Positions 22,329-34,577 are shown, counted from the first letter of the stretch. The stretch is 64,000 nt of DNA from Mycocentrospora acerina (GCA_022701365.1 JAKUHH010000084.1:682001-746000), one strand, 5' to 3'. Notes: generated by a model from the sequence alone, not told the origin. Numbers and translations are program-made.

Positions 22329-25300
22329 TGGCGGGCTCAGAACGTCAGAATAATTCTGACCCAAACCAACGCCTATCGCAACGCTGATACGACTCAGAAA
22401 CTAGAGAATCAGAATCGAGTGTGGTATCGTGCAGATGATCTTCCCCTAACAGTTAGAATATTTGTTCTAAGGATCAGGGAAATACGGTTTCATAGCAGTA
22501 TTTAAAGGGTTTCTGTATTTCTTACAGAATTAATTTTCGTTCACTTTTTAACACGACATCCTCTACTGCATTAAGTCATATAATTATCCCTAACTTAAGG
22601 AGGACTAGCTTCTCCGTCATTCAATTCCCATGTAGCCTCAATCAGGAATTAGGCGCTCAAACTCTTGCAGAATACTACCACACACGAGCACTGAAATCAC
22701 CAAATTAAGACGAAAATCACACCTTTATGCCCCAAATTTTATGTTTCTTCCACGAGTCATATCAGGGGCCCCGAAAACGGTGTAATGTAAAATTTCCCAA
22801 TATCAATTTTAGGACACTGCCACAGTTGTAAATTTTCGCAGTTGTCTCTGATCATATAATTTACATGCCGGCTGAACACAACTTGTACAGCAGACCATGC
22901 AAAATGACCAAATCCAAGATACAATGTACAGGTTTGAAGTACTATCAACGTGTCGTTCTTGATTGTCAGGTTTTCAGCATTGATTGCAATTCCCTTCACG
23001 CTCTGCATGGTATACTATCTCCAAAAACTTGTACCACAAGGGTTCGGTTTCATCTAGGAATGTATTCAGAGAATTAATTATTCAAGGCCGTTCTGCGCGC
23101 AAAGATCGCACCTGGCTTGCATGAATCTCCCGGCCAAGATTACGTTTAAAGTGTAGCGGCAGGCCTTAATTCGTTGAGGGTTGATATGGGACTTCACCGG
23201 TTCAACCGCCCAGATACGCCTCACAAGGCAGTTTGTTCTGTGAGAGTTGCCGCTCTAACCGCCGCCAATGTCGTAGCAGCTGAGACCCGAACGCGGCGTC
23301 ACCGAAATCGTTGACGTGGAGCAGTAGCGCAGTGAACACAACTAGGAGTGGAATGTGATGGACAAAATTACGTTTGGAGAATTCAAAGTACCGCATCCAA
23401 AGAAAAGAGGCTCAGCGCATCTAATGAATTCTCCACCTGTATATAATCAAAGAAAGTGGTGGTCAATAATGCCGCGTGTATATATCTTCTCCACTGTAGC
23501 TCGTGCTACTTTTTGAGCTTGGGTTCGCTGAATTTTGTAATTTCTGCATCGCATGTGTGGGTTCCCCGTTCATCGGGCACTCTTACACGTTCTTTGGGCA
23601 ACGCATAGTCTTCAGCTTGCATTGTACGATCCGCCCCACATTATGATATGTCGGGGTGATTCCCACCAATCTGGTCACAAAACATAAGACGGTAGTTGAT
23701 CCTTTTTCCCTGCACAAGTTAGGGTTCACATGTGACGTGTCTGGGCACTGCTGCCGCTTTACTACACTTTCGTTAACCTCGATGATAAAGTTGAGGCTCA
23801 ACTGTACGCTGTGCGCTGTCCGATCTATGGCAAGGAAGCTAGGTAGGATAAGAAAGAATGGCCGTTCGTTTGCGCGGATCTCGTAGCTTTCTCCCAACCA
23901 AATGCAAAAGACTGGCCTCGAGACAGTACATGCTCGTTTTACTGTTAGAGTCTGAGTCTCTTGTCTTGTGGCTTTGGCAAAGCTCGAATGTCATTTAAGC
24001 CAGTCGACAAAAACCTCTTGTATGCGCATTTTGTTTCGGGCTTCAAGTGTCGCCCAATATTGAGAGCCCCCTGACATCAATTATCGACCGCCCGTTCCTG
24101 CGGCTGTTCAGCAGTTTATTTTGAAGGCGAACCAGCCAGTTCAAGCGTTTGCCGCTCCTGCAGGTGGCCATGCCCTATCTCCGTATGTTGTTTGCATGCT
24201 AGTTCCGTTCAACATCCGCCATAGTCTTTGTTTACGCCCCACTACATGTGTCGTTACCATATGCACTGTATTTGCAGGGCCCGATTTTATGATCGGCCTC
24301 AAACTTGTACTTGCGGCTAATGCCCACGTGCAGATTCACTCTCCGCCCGTAGGTCGAATCGTATCGCGCTTGCGCTGGTCGATATCCCAAACAGTACTGT
24401 GGATTTTGCGGTGTTCGGTTGGTGGGCCAGGAACAAGTATCTTCGCACGCGCAGAGGGAGGTACAGGAACACAACCAGGATACGAGCAAACTCTGTGTCG
24501 AGCGCAGAGCCACGGCCACCCTTATCAGCCTTGGAAGAAGAAATGGTGGCGGAACGGGACATGCATCTAGATTTATTGGGGATTGGCGCTCAGTTTGAGT
24601 AGGACAAGATAGGCGCGATAGGCTGTCAGCGACAAAGAAGTAAACTGGAGTACGAATGCAGTGCAGAAACGACGCAAATTGCACATCGCCTACTCCCCAG
24701 CTTGCGAAAAGACTAGTAAACATAACCATCATCTCGTCGAGGTTCCAGACCGGACCTCGATCTCTCTTCTTGCTGCGAAAAAAGATGCTGGAAGTTATTG
24801 GTACTCTACGGACGTGTGCCTACCAAAATATTGAAGCCGGCTGATGAACAAACGGCAATTGCCCCCTTTTCAGCTTCTCATATTACAGCGATGGCACCTG
24901 CTCTTAAATCTCGCCGTTTCTCCCTCCCGGCAAAAATTGAATCAACAGTTCCGTTGCGTAATTTCGTCGTCCCCGCCATAAGCGCTGTGTTCATGACCGT
25001 GGCCAACCGGCACAACAGATGACGCCTCGATGCAGGAGTTCGACCCACTTAGCGTCCGAGGAACCCCACACTCGGAGTATTCCTGCTAAGAACTCCCTAG
25101 AAATACATTTAACCGGATTTCTCAAAAAAACCTAGACCAAATTGCTCTTTGCTTTCAACCTGAATCGAGTTAATTTCTATCCTCGTTTTACAATTCTCTG
25201 AATGATATGCTTTTCTCTTAATAACCCTTTGCTCGGCATGTAGTAAGCACATGGACGATGGCTCTATTTACACTCTTGTAACGTATGTAGGATGCTTTAA

Positions 25301-25909
25301 TATAGAACTGCAACCTCTCTAGTCACGAGATTAACAATAGTATCAATGATTCAGGTAATCCACCATCGCTTTGCAACGGACTCTGCTCAAAGGTAGTTGA
25401 AGTCCTTCACGTAGGCGGATGAGCAAAATGTCTGAAAATTGATAATATGTTTGAATACATCACGATATTAGATTAGAAACCAAATTAGCTACCCATAGTA
25501 CATTGAATGATTCAACAGTCTCGACAGCAGGCTACAGATGTTGTGATTGAACCGATGCATTTTTACATCTAGTCCCTTACAAGGGCTTATTGTCATACAT
25601 ACCCTGTTAATACTCGTATAGAAACGTATCAAATGAAGAGAATTGGTGCAAACCTTTTTTTCTGGCACCATTTTTTGCGTGTGGTATTTCCAAAATAGCG
25701 GGGTGTCTTTGTGGCCCAATGCATTATTACGGTAGACTTGCTCTGACACGGAGCATTGACCCACTTGGTTTCTGATCCAGACTTGTGTCTTATGGCGCCT
25801 AGTCGATATGGCAATTCTATATTTCAGGGCTAATTTTGAAGACATTGCAGCATTTTACTCCAACGGCAATACTATTATAAACTTTTCAATTATCAAACCT
25901 TCAACAAAG
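22329..25909. other. Gene-poor region left of the tRNA genes
   Basis: Apart from the inverted repeat arm at 23374-23449 I find no supportable gene. The longest frames, near 24121-24732, overlap on both strands and lack family signatures. Confidence 0.45.
23374..23449 (-). repeat. Inverted repeat arm, right copy
   Basis: Reverse-complement partner of 20152-20232, about 3.2 kb away. The shared core reads GAGCCTCTTTTCT, then GATGCGGTACTTTGAATTCTC in the complement. A 64-codon minus-strand frame starts inside it (MRYFEFSK) and has a hydrophobic segment, but it is too short to call. Confidence 0.6.
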
Positions 25910-26004
25910 TCCGGTATGGTGTATCGGCTAGCATCCGTCGCTTTCATGGCTTCACAGCGATCAAAGTGTCCGACGAGAGCCGGGTTCGACTCCCGGTACC
26001 GGAA
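25910..26004 (+). tRNA. tRNA-Glu (UUC) with 23-nt intron
   Basis: The acceptor stem TCCGGTA (25910-25916) pairs with TACCGGA (25997-26003). The anticodon stem CGTCG/CGACG closes a loop with TTC at 25943-25945. The T-arm is CCGGG-TTCGACT-CCCGG. A 23-nt intron (25947-25969) sits at the canonical place, one base 3' of the anticodon. A terminal A at 26004 is the discriminator position. Confidence 0.9.
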
Positions 26005-26265
26005 GACAGTATCATTTTGCCGTATTTTTGTGTTTTGGGTGGTCGTTTTGGTGGTTGTGGTGTGGGGGAGGTAGTGGATTGTGATTTTCGCTAAGTCGGG
26101 TGGGGCGAAACAACGTGTCCCTCTGAGTGGACAATATTGACTGCGCTTTGTTTTGCACAGACAGATATTTTGATGATAATTCAGAATGTTTTTTGTGTAT
26201 TAACAACGCTGGGAACGTTGGCTGTGAGAATATCAACAAGCAGATTCTACAATCCACCAATCAAA

Positions 26266-26361
26266 GGCAACGTGCCAGAGTGGTTAATGGGTATGACTCG
26301 AATGAGGTTCCTCAGAAATCATATGCCTTCGGGCGCGCAGGTTCGAATCCTGCCGTTGTCG
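26266..26361 (+). tRNA. tRNA-Ser (CGA) with 15-nt intron
   Basis: The acceptor stem GGCAACG pairs with CGTTGTC (26354-26360), with one G-U pair, and G at 26361 is the discriminator. The anticodon stem TATGA/TCATA carries CGA at 26299-26301. A long variable arm (TGCCTTCGGGCGC) marks class II serine tRNA. The intron 26303-26317 is partly self-complementary (TGAGG...CCTCA). The yeast tRNA-Ser(CGA) gene also has an intron. Confidence 0.9.
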
Positions 26362-26614
26362 TCAGATTCTTTTTTGCGTCTTTGCACGCTGGGCTGGAGC
26401 TTGGTTTTCTGTCGTGGTGCGGCGTTTGCATCCAGGCGCTAATGGCAGAATGCACATGTTATTTTTGCATTTGCAGAGCAGCTCGATGGCCTTGGCCTGT
26501 GGGACCACCCAAACTTGCGCTCGGATTGGAACGTGACTGCGTGATGCGCTGCGACGCGTCAAGACGTGCTAATCTCGGCTTCGACATCATCGCGTTGCAC
26601 ATACTTGCAGCGTA

Positions 26615-28396
26615 ATGTCGGCTTCTGCAACTGTGCAGCCATCAGCGCCGCGTTCTCCGGCAGCTGGTGATGCCTTTGGCCCGCCGTCTGCAGCTCTTAT
26701 TGCTGTTGCAGCGCGGCCGCGACAGGCCCCACGGCGCCCTACCAAGCAGGTGCCTTATGAGCTTGCCAACCACGCAAAGGCGTACCTCGAGGGATACCAA
26801 TGTATGACAAGAATCGTCTGCCACCGCCATTGCTCACTTCAACGTAGTCGCCAGCGGCTACGAGTTCCTTTCTACGCTGCTCACTGCCAACGCTTCAATC
26901 TCGACCCCGGCGCTGCCATACATTGGCTTCCTCGCGCCTGCCAGACACATATCTCTCGCGTCCTCTCTCGTAGCGTATCCCTTAGTGACCACAAAAGCGC
27001 AGTCGCCAGACGCCATCAAAGGCGCAGATGCTGCCCTACGATACCTGCAATGCATACAGACAACGATCGATGACCCCGCGTACCCAGTCGTGAGAAAGGC
27101 ACTCACGTTTGTCAACGATCGCAAGCGGCGACGCACACCTGCGTTGCGTGGTGCTCATGGGAGCGCGTCGCCCGAACCAAGTGGCGATGTCGAACGCCTG
27201 GCAGGTCCAGCAGCGAACAAGGAAAGCCTGTGGCACCGCGCCGAGGACTTCTGGCACATAGTTGGGTGGGCGTTCAATTGCTCCGTTGCACACAGGAAGC
27301 GATGGGACAGGTGGATGCTGTGGCTCGATGTTATGCTGGACTTTCTGGAAGCAGATTGGAACGTCTGCGTCAAGCAGTCGAAAGAGGACGAACAGAACGC
27401 AAGCTTTGCTCTGCGAGAAAGCCTGATTTGGCACTACATCACTTGCAACGCAGACCCTACAAACCGCACCACGAGGCGGAGAATCGCAAAGTCAATATTC
27501 GCAATGGCGACGCCAGAGTCTATGAAAGAATTTCATCAAGTTTGGGAGCAGGAGACGGCAGTACCCAAGCAGAAGGCGGGCCCAGACGAGCACATTGGAG
27601 ACGTCGATTTTGAGACTGGCGCCATAGCCGACTATGATGGAGACGAGGAGATGCAGGATGCACCAGAGTATATACCCCGACCAAAAAGTGCATCCAGTGA
27701 CGCTGGGCACACGAGTATGCGTGATGCAATTGAGTTGTTGGGAGGCACAGACGCTATCGAACTTAGACAGCGTCTTATTGCACTCGTAAGTCATTCTTAC
27801 AAGTCTTCTTCATTTTTGCTAATCCTTCTCAGCTTGTCCAAGTCTCCATGGCTCTGCCTGCTCATTTCACTACAACAGAGGACCTCTTCGATAACATACT
27901 TGAGCAGTTTATTCAACTTTCAACAATGTCTTTCCAAGTCCTCTTATCAACGCTGAAGATATCAGGATCACACCAAGTTGCCTTTGGGGCTAACCTGCTA
28001 ATCAGGCTGTGTAAAGAGAAGGTTCCAAGCTTTTTTAACTACGCACCGGCCCAGAATGATCTCGAGCCGCTTCTCGCCTTGAGTGCAGCTAGTCAAAGTT
28101 TCGCCGCCAATGCCAAAGTCTCGTTGATTCTAGAACACTTATTTTTGTACTTGATGAGTCAAGATGCGCTCACACTTACAATAGCGATCCGGAAAGCTAC
28201 AAAGACTGGCATTGACGCAAGACGCAGCGTCTCCGGGACAATCAAAGGTCGGAGGGGGGATATGGACGAAGAAGAACAAGCAAAGGAGCTTATGGAAGCC
28301 AGCTCAGATCGACTGCTCAGCATGCTGGAAATATTGGAGATCACGTTTAGGAATGTTCCGCGGCTGTTGAGAAAGAGGAGCGCGATGCTAACATAG
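26615..28396 (+). CDS. Unrecognised conserved-looking protein, three exons
   Basis: Exons 26615-26801, 26848-27785 and 27833-28396 join in phase (donors GTATGA and GTAAGT, acceptors TAG and CAG) to give 562 aa. I do not recognise a family. The N-terminus is Ala/Pro-rich. The middle is helical with Trp/Arg-rich blocks (WHRAEDFWHIVGWAF, KRWDRWMLWLDVMLDFLEADW). An acidic linker (DYDGDEEMQDAPEY) precedes a helical C-terminal region that could be a HEAT-like or other alpha-solenoid (VQVSMALPAHFTTTEDLF and following). No signal peptide or membrane segment is clear. The gene lies 250 bp downstream of tRNA-Ser and 500 bp upstream of another unrecognised gene in the same orientation. The consistent exon phases make it a real gene; a nuclear or scaffold role would be a guess. 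Confidence 0.75.
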
Positions 28397-28903
28397 GTGT
28401 TCCTTGAAGAAAAAACACCTCTCACCGAGTTCTGTACTGGAGTGTTACCTGGTATTGAATATTGATTGATACAGCATATTGAAATTCAAGGATGAGTAGA
28501 TTCATACGATTCGGATCAGTTTTGGAAACTTGGTATATGAGTTCTTTAGTGTCCATCTACCTCATGACTTATGGATCTTTTCACATTGTATCAAGGGGTA
28601 AAGAAGTCTCCCTTCTCCCATCACCCGAGAACAAGATCATTTTGCTGCTGTCGTACACAATGACAACAGTGATCAACTATTTCGTTTCTAATACATGTCA
28701 TTGTCCTTGCGGTTTGCTTCACATCGTTTGCATGACCTCATTGATACACCCATATGCTTTTTCATCACTGGCTTTCACTGTTGACGTAGTACAGTGTAGC
28801 GCTTTCACCCACACTCCATTCTTCCTGCTCGTCTCTCTCATACAATCTCACAATGCACATCAATCTCCTTCTGCCCTGACTTTCAGTGCCAAATACTTAA
28901 GAA
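28397..28903. other. Intergenic region between two unrecognised genes
   Basis: About 500 bp, 3' flank of one gene and promoter side of the next. A 144-codon plus-strand frame at 28492-28926 runs into the next gene in a different frame and is not supported. Confidence 0.45.
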
Positions 28904-29893
28904 ATGGCGCAACCACCGCACCATGATACTGCATCAAGCTCCCTTTGCGCCCAAAGCATTGTATCCACTGACAGCGGTCTCCTCACAGCGACACGTAGCA
29001 CCCGCGTATCATCTACAATATCTGACAGTCTGCCGCCACCTTTGCACTCTGAAAGTACAGACATGCCGCTACACTGTCTTGTCCCGCCGACCATCCCCTC
29101 TCCTTACGCGGGAACCCTCGACGCAAGTCTTGACGCCATACTTGACTTTGGAGCAAAATATGCAGGAACACAGAGCATCACAGATGCGCTACTTAAAATG
29201 GTTGATAAACGTACCAACTGGCCGATTCTACTAAGAGAAGTCATGAGGCAAGGAGACAATAACGGACCAACAGGTCGCGGTAGATTTCTCCTCGAGACGA
29301 TTTTGTTCCTGGTAACGAGAACGCTGCTTCCCGAGCAAATCACAGAAAACCGCAATCTGATGGCAAGACTGTACGAGCGGAAGAAGCATCTCGCCATCCG
29401 TGTTGTGCTGCGCTACGACATGCTGAGAGAGTGGAAAGTCACCGGAGGAGTGAAGATGGAGGTTCCATCTTTGCCACCAACTGACCCACCTACTGTGCCG
29501 CCGTCGCCCATCACGGGCCCAACAGACTTCCCTGATCGGCGGCCTTTTCTTCCGAATATCATCCCCACGCTCGTCGCCGCGCCGCCGGGTGGGTGGACGA
29601 CACACGCTGTAAGGGAGAGGATGAAGCATCATATCACGGATCTGGACGGCTATCTTCTTCTTCGCGACGACGAGGTGGGTAGTTGGAGTGTAGATAGATT
29701 GATTGTCACCGCGGCGCAGATTGTGCTGGCGTGGCAGTGGTTGAGGGAGAATAATGAGGTGCTGGGCGAAATGGAGATTGGTGGGTGGGAGGAGTTTGAG
29801 GGAAGCAAGGAAGAGTGCGAATGGATTGCACCGGATTTGGTTACTGATAAGAAAAAGAGAGAAAGTAAAGGGGCTGACAAGTATGATGACTGA
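28904..29893 (+). CDS. Unrecognised protein, single exon
   Basis: A 329-aa frame from a good ATG. Residues 1-65 are Ser/Thr/Pro-rich and probably disordered. The centre is helical (TNWPILLREVMRQGD, LLETILFLVTRTLLPEQIT, ENRNLMARLYERKKHLAIRVVLRY), then a Pro-rich linker (PSLPPTDPPTVPPSP) and a second helical part with WSVDRLIVTAAQIVLAWQW. It ends with a Lys-rich tail. I know of no matching domain. It follows the 26615-28396 gene in the same direction. Low intron content and balanced codon use argue for a genuine gene. Confidence 0.65.
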   Translation: MAQPPHHDTASSSLCAQSIVSTDSGLLTATRSTRVSSTISDSLPPPLHSESTDMPLHCLVPPTIPSPYAGTLDASLDAILDFGAKYAGTQSITDALLKMVDKRTNWPILLREVMRQGDNNGPTGRGRFLLETILFLVTRTLLPEQITENRNLMARLYERKKHLAIRVVLRYDMLREWKVTGGVKMEVPSLPPTDPPTVPPSPITGPTDFPDRRPFLPNIIPTLVAAPPGGWTTHAVRERMKHHITDLDGYLLLRDDEVGSWSVDRLIVTAAQIVLAWQWLRENNEVLGEMEIGGWEEFEGSKEECEWIAPDLVTDKKKRESKGADKYDD

Positions 29894-30132
29894 TGACTGA
29901 TGACCGATGAGTGGGATGTGCGGTCTGGGGACAGGATGTGGCCGACTTGGTAGGCTTACTGCTGTTTACTGCTATCCCCGGCATGACATTATCAAAAGCA
30001 CGTGGAATAGAGGGAAAATATGGTAATCTCTGATATTGAATAGACCCGAAGAAGTTTCTCATATTAAGACATGGTATCAATGTTCTTTGCGTCTTCTCTT
30101 CTTTCCTTGCTTCTCAAATTAAGTCGAGTCGA

Positions 30133-31999
30133 TTACCTCCTGTGTACGCTGCTATTCCTAGACAGTCTGCGCATGGCCTTGCCCTTCCACCAGAAAAGTA
30201 GACCAAACATACAGAAGAGTAGAGTGAGACTGCCGTTGGTCATGATTGGTGGGATGAATCTACACATAGTCAGCATCGAATTCTAAACATCACGAGATTG
30301 TTGTGACGAGATAACTTACCCGTTCTCAATAGTCCACGGTGTGACAAACTTGCCCAACCCATAGCCCCACAAGTTCTTATTGACTGTAATGGCCACAAAC
30401 AAGCTTCCAGCGACTGGTTTGTAGGAGTCGACGGCATACGTGCTGACGATAGCTGGCAGAGCCGCGACTTGAATACCGGCACACGTGTAGCCGATGAGAA
30501 TAATGACCTCCCACGGCCACTTCTTCTCATATCCCACCGCAACGATCGTGTTGCCAAAGTACATGATGATAATATAAGGGATCATAGCCGGCAATCGCAT
30601 CTCTGGTTCTCTGATTCCTCCATTCCTTCGCGTCGATCTGGCACTGACCCAATCCGACAGCGGACCCGCAGTAAACAGGCCAATGAATGCGCCCACCAAG
30701 ATGGCAAAGTTTGTGAAACCAACAGTTCTAGGCCTGAAATTGTACGGAGGATTGGCGAGGACCTGGCTTTGTGTGAGGTTGACGGTCAAGTAAACAGAAC
30801 AACTCCAGGACACGACGAATGAGGCAAATTCGACAATGGGGAAGGCAAAGAGTTTCCAGGGAATCCAGAGGTCAAGGATGATGGAACGGAAGGGATTCGC
30901 GTTGGGCTGGAAGACTCTCCATTGCCATTTCGCAGGGGTGCCGCGGCCTAGGTGGGGATCGCGAGATGCGGTGTCGACGGCGGTTAGTGCGTTGGGTGGG
31001 GCTGGGGAGACTTTTGTGGTGACGTGCTGTACTTCGTTGGCATCTTTCGCAATGTCTGAAGAGCTGTCGGCGTTTTCTGTTCGAAGGTGCTCTGTTTTCT
31101 CATCTACAGGTAGTGTCTGCAACTTTTCCTGGATGGGCTCTGAAAATGTGCGCTTGAACCTCGTCTCTGGGAACATGAACACAACCATAAGGAAGCTCAA
31201 ACCGAGTACGCCGGTATTGAGCCACCAAAAACTTCGGAAGCCCACTGCTTCTGTCATTGATCCGGAAATGATAGGTCCAACCATCAGCGAGCCCATGTAA
31301 GTGACCCAGTACAATGTATTCCATTTTCCGCGGTCGTGCAGAAAGAAGATGTCAGCAATGACTTCAGGCATGATTGTTTCCGCCGGTCCTGCACCAATGC
31401 CATTGACGACACAAGCGCCCATGAATGAACCGTAAGAGTTTGCTTTCGCACGCCAGATCGATGTGCCAAAATTGATGATCTGTGAAATAAGCAGCACCGG
31501 ACGGCGACCAAAAGATGTGTTTATAGGGACCCTTTACGAAAATAGTCAGTATCTTGCAACCTCCAGAGTGTAAAGTACATACCAGAGAAAGTTGCTAAAT
31601 CCCAAGACCAAAATACAGATTCCCGTAAACTGCACCGCGTCGGCAAGCGAACAATCAAACGTTTGCATAAGTGCTGGAAACATTGGGGCGAGAGCCAATG
31701 GCCCAAAGCCTTGACTGAACGTGACCATGGCAACTGAACTGATGCATGCTAGTTTCCAACCGGTAGTCCAGTTCAATGGATCATTAGGGTCATCACTAGG
31801 TTGTGGGACAAGAACTTCACGGTGGGTGCCCTTGACGAAGTGATGTGACCCTACATCGGCCATGACTTCGGTACCAGGCAATATTTCAGCATGGAGCTCA
31901 GATTCGAGCTGGCGCCGCTCCTGTAGGGGTGATTAGCTTCGTTCACAATAGTTCCAGTGATTTAGCTATTACCTGATCGGCGTAGCTTTCATTTGCCAT
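30133..31999 (-). CDS. MFS transporter, DHA1 drug:H+ antiporter-like
   Basis: Four exons on the minus strand: 31973-31999 (9 codons), 31583-31920, 30320-31531, 30133-30259. Phases agree throughout; product 567 aa. The N-terminal DDPNDPLNWTTGWK is the motif seen just before the first membrane segment in fungal DHA1 transporters. FGRRPVLL after segment 2 is the MFS motif-A-like loop, and FPETRF lies near the centre. A long cytoplasmic loop of about 90 residues (Thr/Ser/Glu-rich) separates the two six-helix halves. Likely role: proton-coupled export of a small toxic compound or metabolite at the plasma membrane. The substrate is unknown. No secondary-metabolite genes are adjacent. Confidence 0.85.
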
Positions 32000-33034
32000 C
32001 TTGGGTAGTTCAGATAGGGTTCTAAACTTATGGTTGTAGTTGCCCAATAAGGGTTGAGACAGAAAGCAACAATGTTGCAGGGTCTGTCTCCAGATGCCTT
32101 TCGTATGCCAACAAAGATGGGCTACTCCTGCATCCGCTTCACAGCTTTGGCTTGCAGGATAGTTAAACACAAAACACCTTTAAATGGATTATCTGCAAGG
32201 CGCAGCCCCTTTAACAAGTTCTTGGGACAACTCAATTACCGAAACTGAGGGAGTTTAAGCCTAGCTTGTGATATGTCCAAGAGAGCGGAACCCATCCCAT
32301 GTCAACCCATTTTTGACCAATCAACGATCCTTGAAGCCTTAGCCACCTGTGGACGCCGTCTCAAATCGAGTTGGTGTACTATTTCCCCTCACTTTCCCAA
32401 TCTCGGTACGCCTTCACGGAAACGTGCTGACGGAGATATGGTGCCGTCCAAATGTCCCCATGACGCACACTAACTGAAGAGCGTGACTCGGCATCACTCA
32501 GGGTGTCGGCAGTTACAAAACATTATATCGGCTCAAATGAGCCAGTCAAAGATCGCAATACTCATCAACATCGCTCGGTTAACGTTTCGTATTCTTGGTT
32601 TGAAATCTGGGGATTGTGGTCTGGGCTTTTGTTATCGCTCTCGCTAATCTAGAAATGCTCTAGTCTAGGCGTCTCCTCCGCATCGCGATTACTGAGTGAT
32701 ACTTTCTTGTCGGCAGTTGTGTATACTGTCAAAGTGATTTGAGTAGCTCGAAACTACGACTGTTGCACTTTAAATCCAAGGTCTAAGCACTTTGCCACGC
32801 AGACACCATGTGGAAACAGCCAAGTCAATGGTCAAGCTGAGTGCAGTCGTTTGAAGGTGCAATGTCGTCCCGTCAAGCACAATCTTGAGCTAGACTACAC
32901 TAGCGTTCTTATCGAATGCGGGGAACTTCAGGGGTAAAGCAGAAACGTGGAGGCGCGACGATCCCGCTCCTTTACATACTCATCATCACAGACTGAGAAG
33001 CAAAAGTATAGTTTTTCATTGTAAACCGATTTTT
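32000..33034. other. Intergenic region 5' of the MFS exporter
   Basis: About 1 kb; the right-hand part of the promoter region of the minus-strand transporter and no supported gene. Short frames only. Confidence 0.5.
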
Positions 33035-33490
33035 TTACTTACAAACATCCGCATCGTCATCATACACATCCACTTTAACATCATACACATCTACTTTTGC
33101 TTCAATCACGTGCGCTCTCACTTTTTCAAGACGGCAAGACATAGCAATAGAATCAGCATTTCCACCAAAGTAGGAGACATAATCGTGTGGCGTCAACTTC
33201 ATTGCGGAATCATGACGGAACCGTTGCGGAATTGTTGTCACAACTGAGGATCACAGTCAGATGCAGAGAGCAGGGTAGACATTTCTTACGCGGAAAACCC
33301 CGCAGCCACCCAGCCTCATCGACCCCACGATTCTAGAGCCTAAAAAGCTCATTAAAAAGTAAGATAGACTAATGAGACAAGGAAAATGACTATTTTACTG
33401 TAGAGCATACAGACAATAGCAACTTACGTTCACCTCGGCATCAGAGTCGATGTACAAGTCGTGCAGAAGCAAATACGCCGGCTTTTCAAG
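33035..33490 (-). pseudogene. Three-exon gene fragment downstream of 5S rRNA
   Basis: Three minus-strand pieces join in consistent phase: about 33428-33490 (reads KPAYLLLHDLYIDSDAEVN), 33290-33332, and 33035-33243 ending at a stop after YDDDADVCK. The splice signals are GTAAGT, TAG, GTAAGA and CAG. The left end of the reading frame is lost: a stop lies just upstream and the 5S rRNA gene begins 43 bp further on, so no start exon is visible. This looks like the 3' part of a gene truncated near the 5S locus, or a small gene whose first exon I cannot find. No family is recognised. Confidence 0.4.
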
Positions 33491-33532
33491 ACAGAACAGT
33501 CAATCAATCGTAAGGAACAAAAGAAAATCAAA

Positions 33533-33652
33533 AACATACAACAGCGGGGATTCGCCAGTGGTCACCCACCTGACTACTAGTCCGCCGGTACGTTGCTTAA
33601 ATAGGGCTGAGCGAACGGGAAGCCTTGTTTTCAACGTCCTATGGTCGTATGT
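33533..33652 (-). rRNA. 5S rRNA gene
   Basis: A 120-nt sequence on the minus strand starts ACATACGACCATAG and ends GTTGTATGTTTT, so helix I pairs. Helix II (GGACGTTG with CAACGTACC, one bulged A) is fully paired although it differs from the usual ascomycete sequence, which means compensatory changes. The conserved core GGACTAGTAGT, the paired arm GTGG-GTGA-CCAC and GCGAATCCCC are present. A T-rich run follows the 3' end as a Pol III terminator. It is a dispersed single gene, not an array. Confidence 0.85.
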
Positions 33653-34577
33653 GTAATATCAAGAGTACCTCTAGTCTATATTGTCGATCAAATGAGTGCG
33701 TCCCAACGATTTTATATCTACAAACGCAGCCATGAACCAGAGTAAACGCTAGTAAATGTTAGACTATAGCCATACTCCACTTGGCTAAACGATTAGAGAG
33801 ATGAGAGCAATTGGTCATCGATTGTTAGATGGAATAGCGTACACTGAAGTCTCGGAACAGTGCGTGGGATGAAAAGCTAATTCAGTGATGATGATGGGCG
33901 AGAAAGCATTCAAGTTTAAAACAATTTAGCTTCATGTAATCGTTCCACTTTATTTTCCATTCTTCGCACTTGAGCTAAAAATAATCATGTGTTGTTAGCA
34001 CAGCTTCATTTCAAAACACGCCGATATTCTAATGACAGCAGTCAAATATGTTGTCAAAATTGTTCTTATTTTTAATTGAAACTGTTCTACAAAATTCAGC
34101 TAACGCGAAAAAAAACTTACGCGGGGACTTATATGTTTGACTAGTAGATGTACATCTGGCCGGGAGCTGTCAGTCCTAATGATGAGTTAACTTCCAACCG
34201 AGATTCAGGAAACTATGTCAATTTAATGGTTAAAGTAGACGTTCTGAGCCTTGTGTTTATGCTTACTATCAAGGCTAAGTATGTGAATTGGTAGTTCAGC
34301 TTTCTTTTTGGCATTGTAAGAGAGAGCAGCTCCCCGAACATCACGCTATTCATAAGTGCCTTGTTTCTAGTATCCTGAACAAAAAAACTTGTCGCCTGCG
34401 TTCTAATCACAATGCGTTATTTTGCGATTTGATGACCGATCTATGCGCTTGGCATACAGAGAGGCTGAACTCGTAAGAAGCATGTACATTACAAAGCTTC
34501 CCTCTGTGATGATCTGATATGTTCATAGGATGATAGGAGCAAAAGAAGGTGACAAAAAAAGTGAAGTGCTTAGCGGC
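33653..34577. other. Spacer between two 5S copies
   Basis: About 0.9 kb of AT-rich DNA without a supported gene. Confidence 0.45.

Noticed and set aside
24121..24732. Overlapping plus and minus frames of about 150 codons
   Set aside because: The two compete over the same DNA, neither has splice support, motif or plausible start context.
29231..29632. Minus-strand frames within the 28904-29893 gene
   Set aside because: Arg/Ser-rich antisense shadows of a full-length plus-strand gene.
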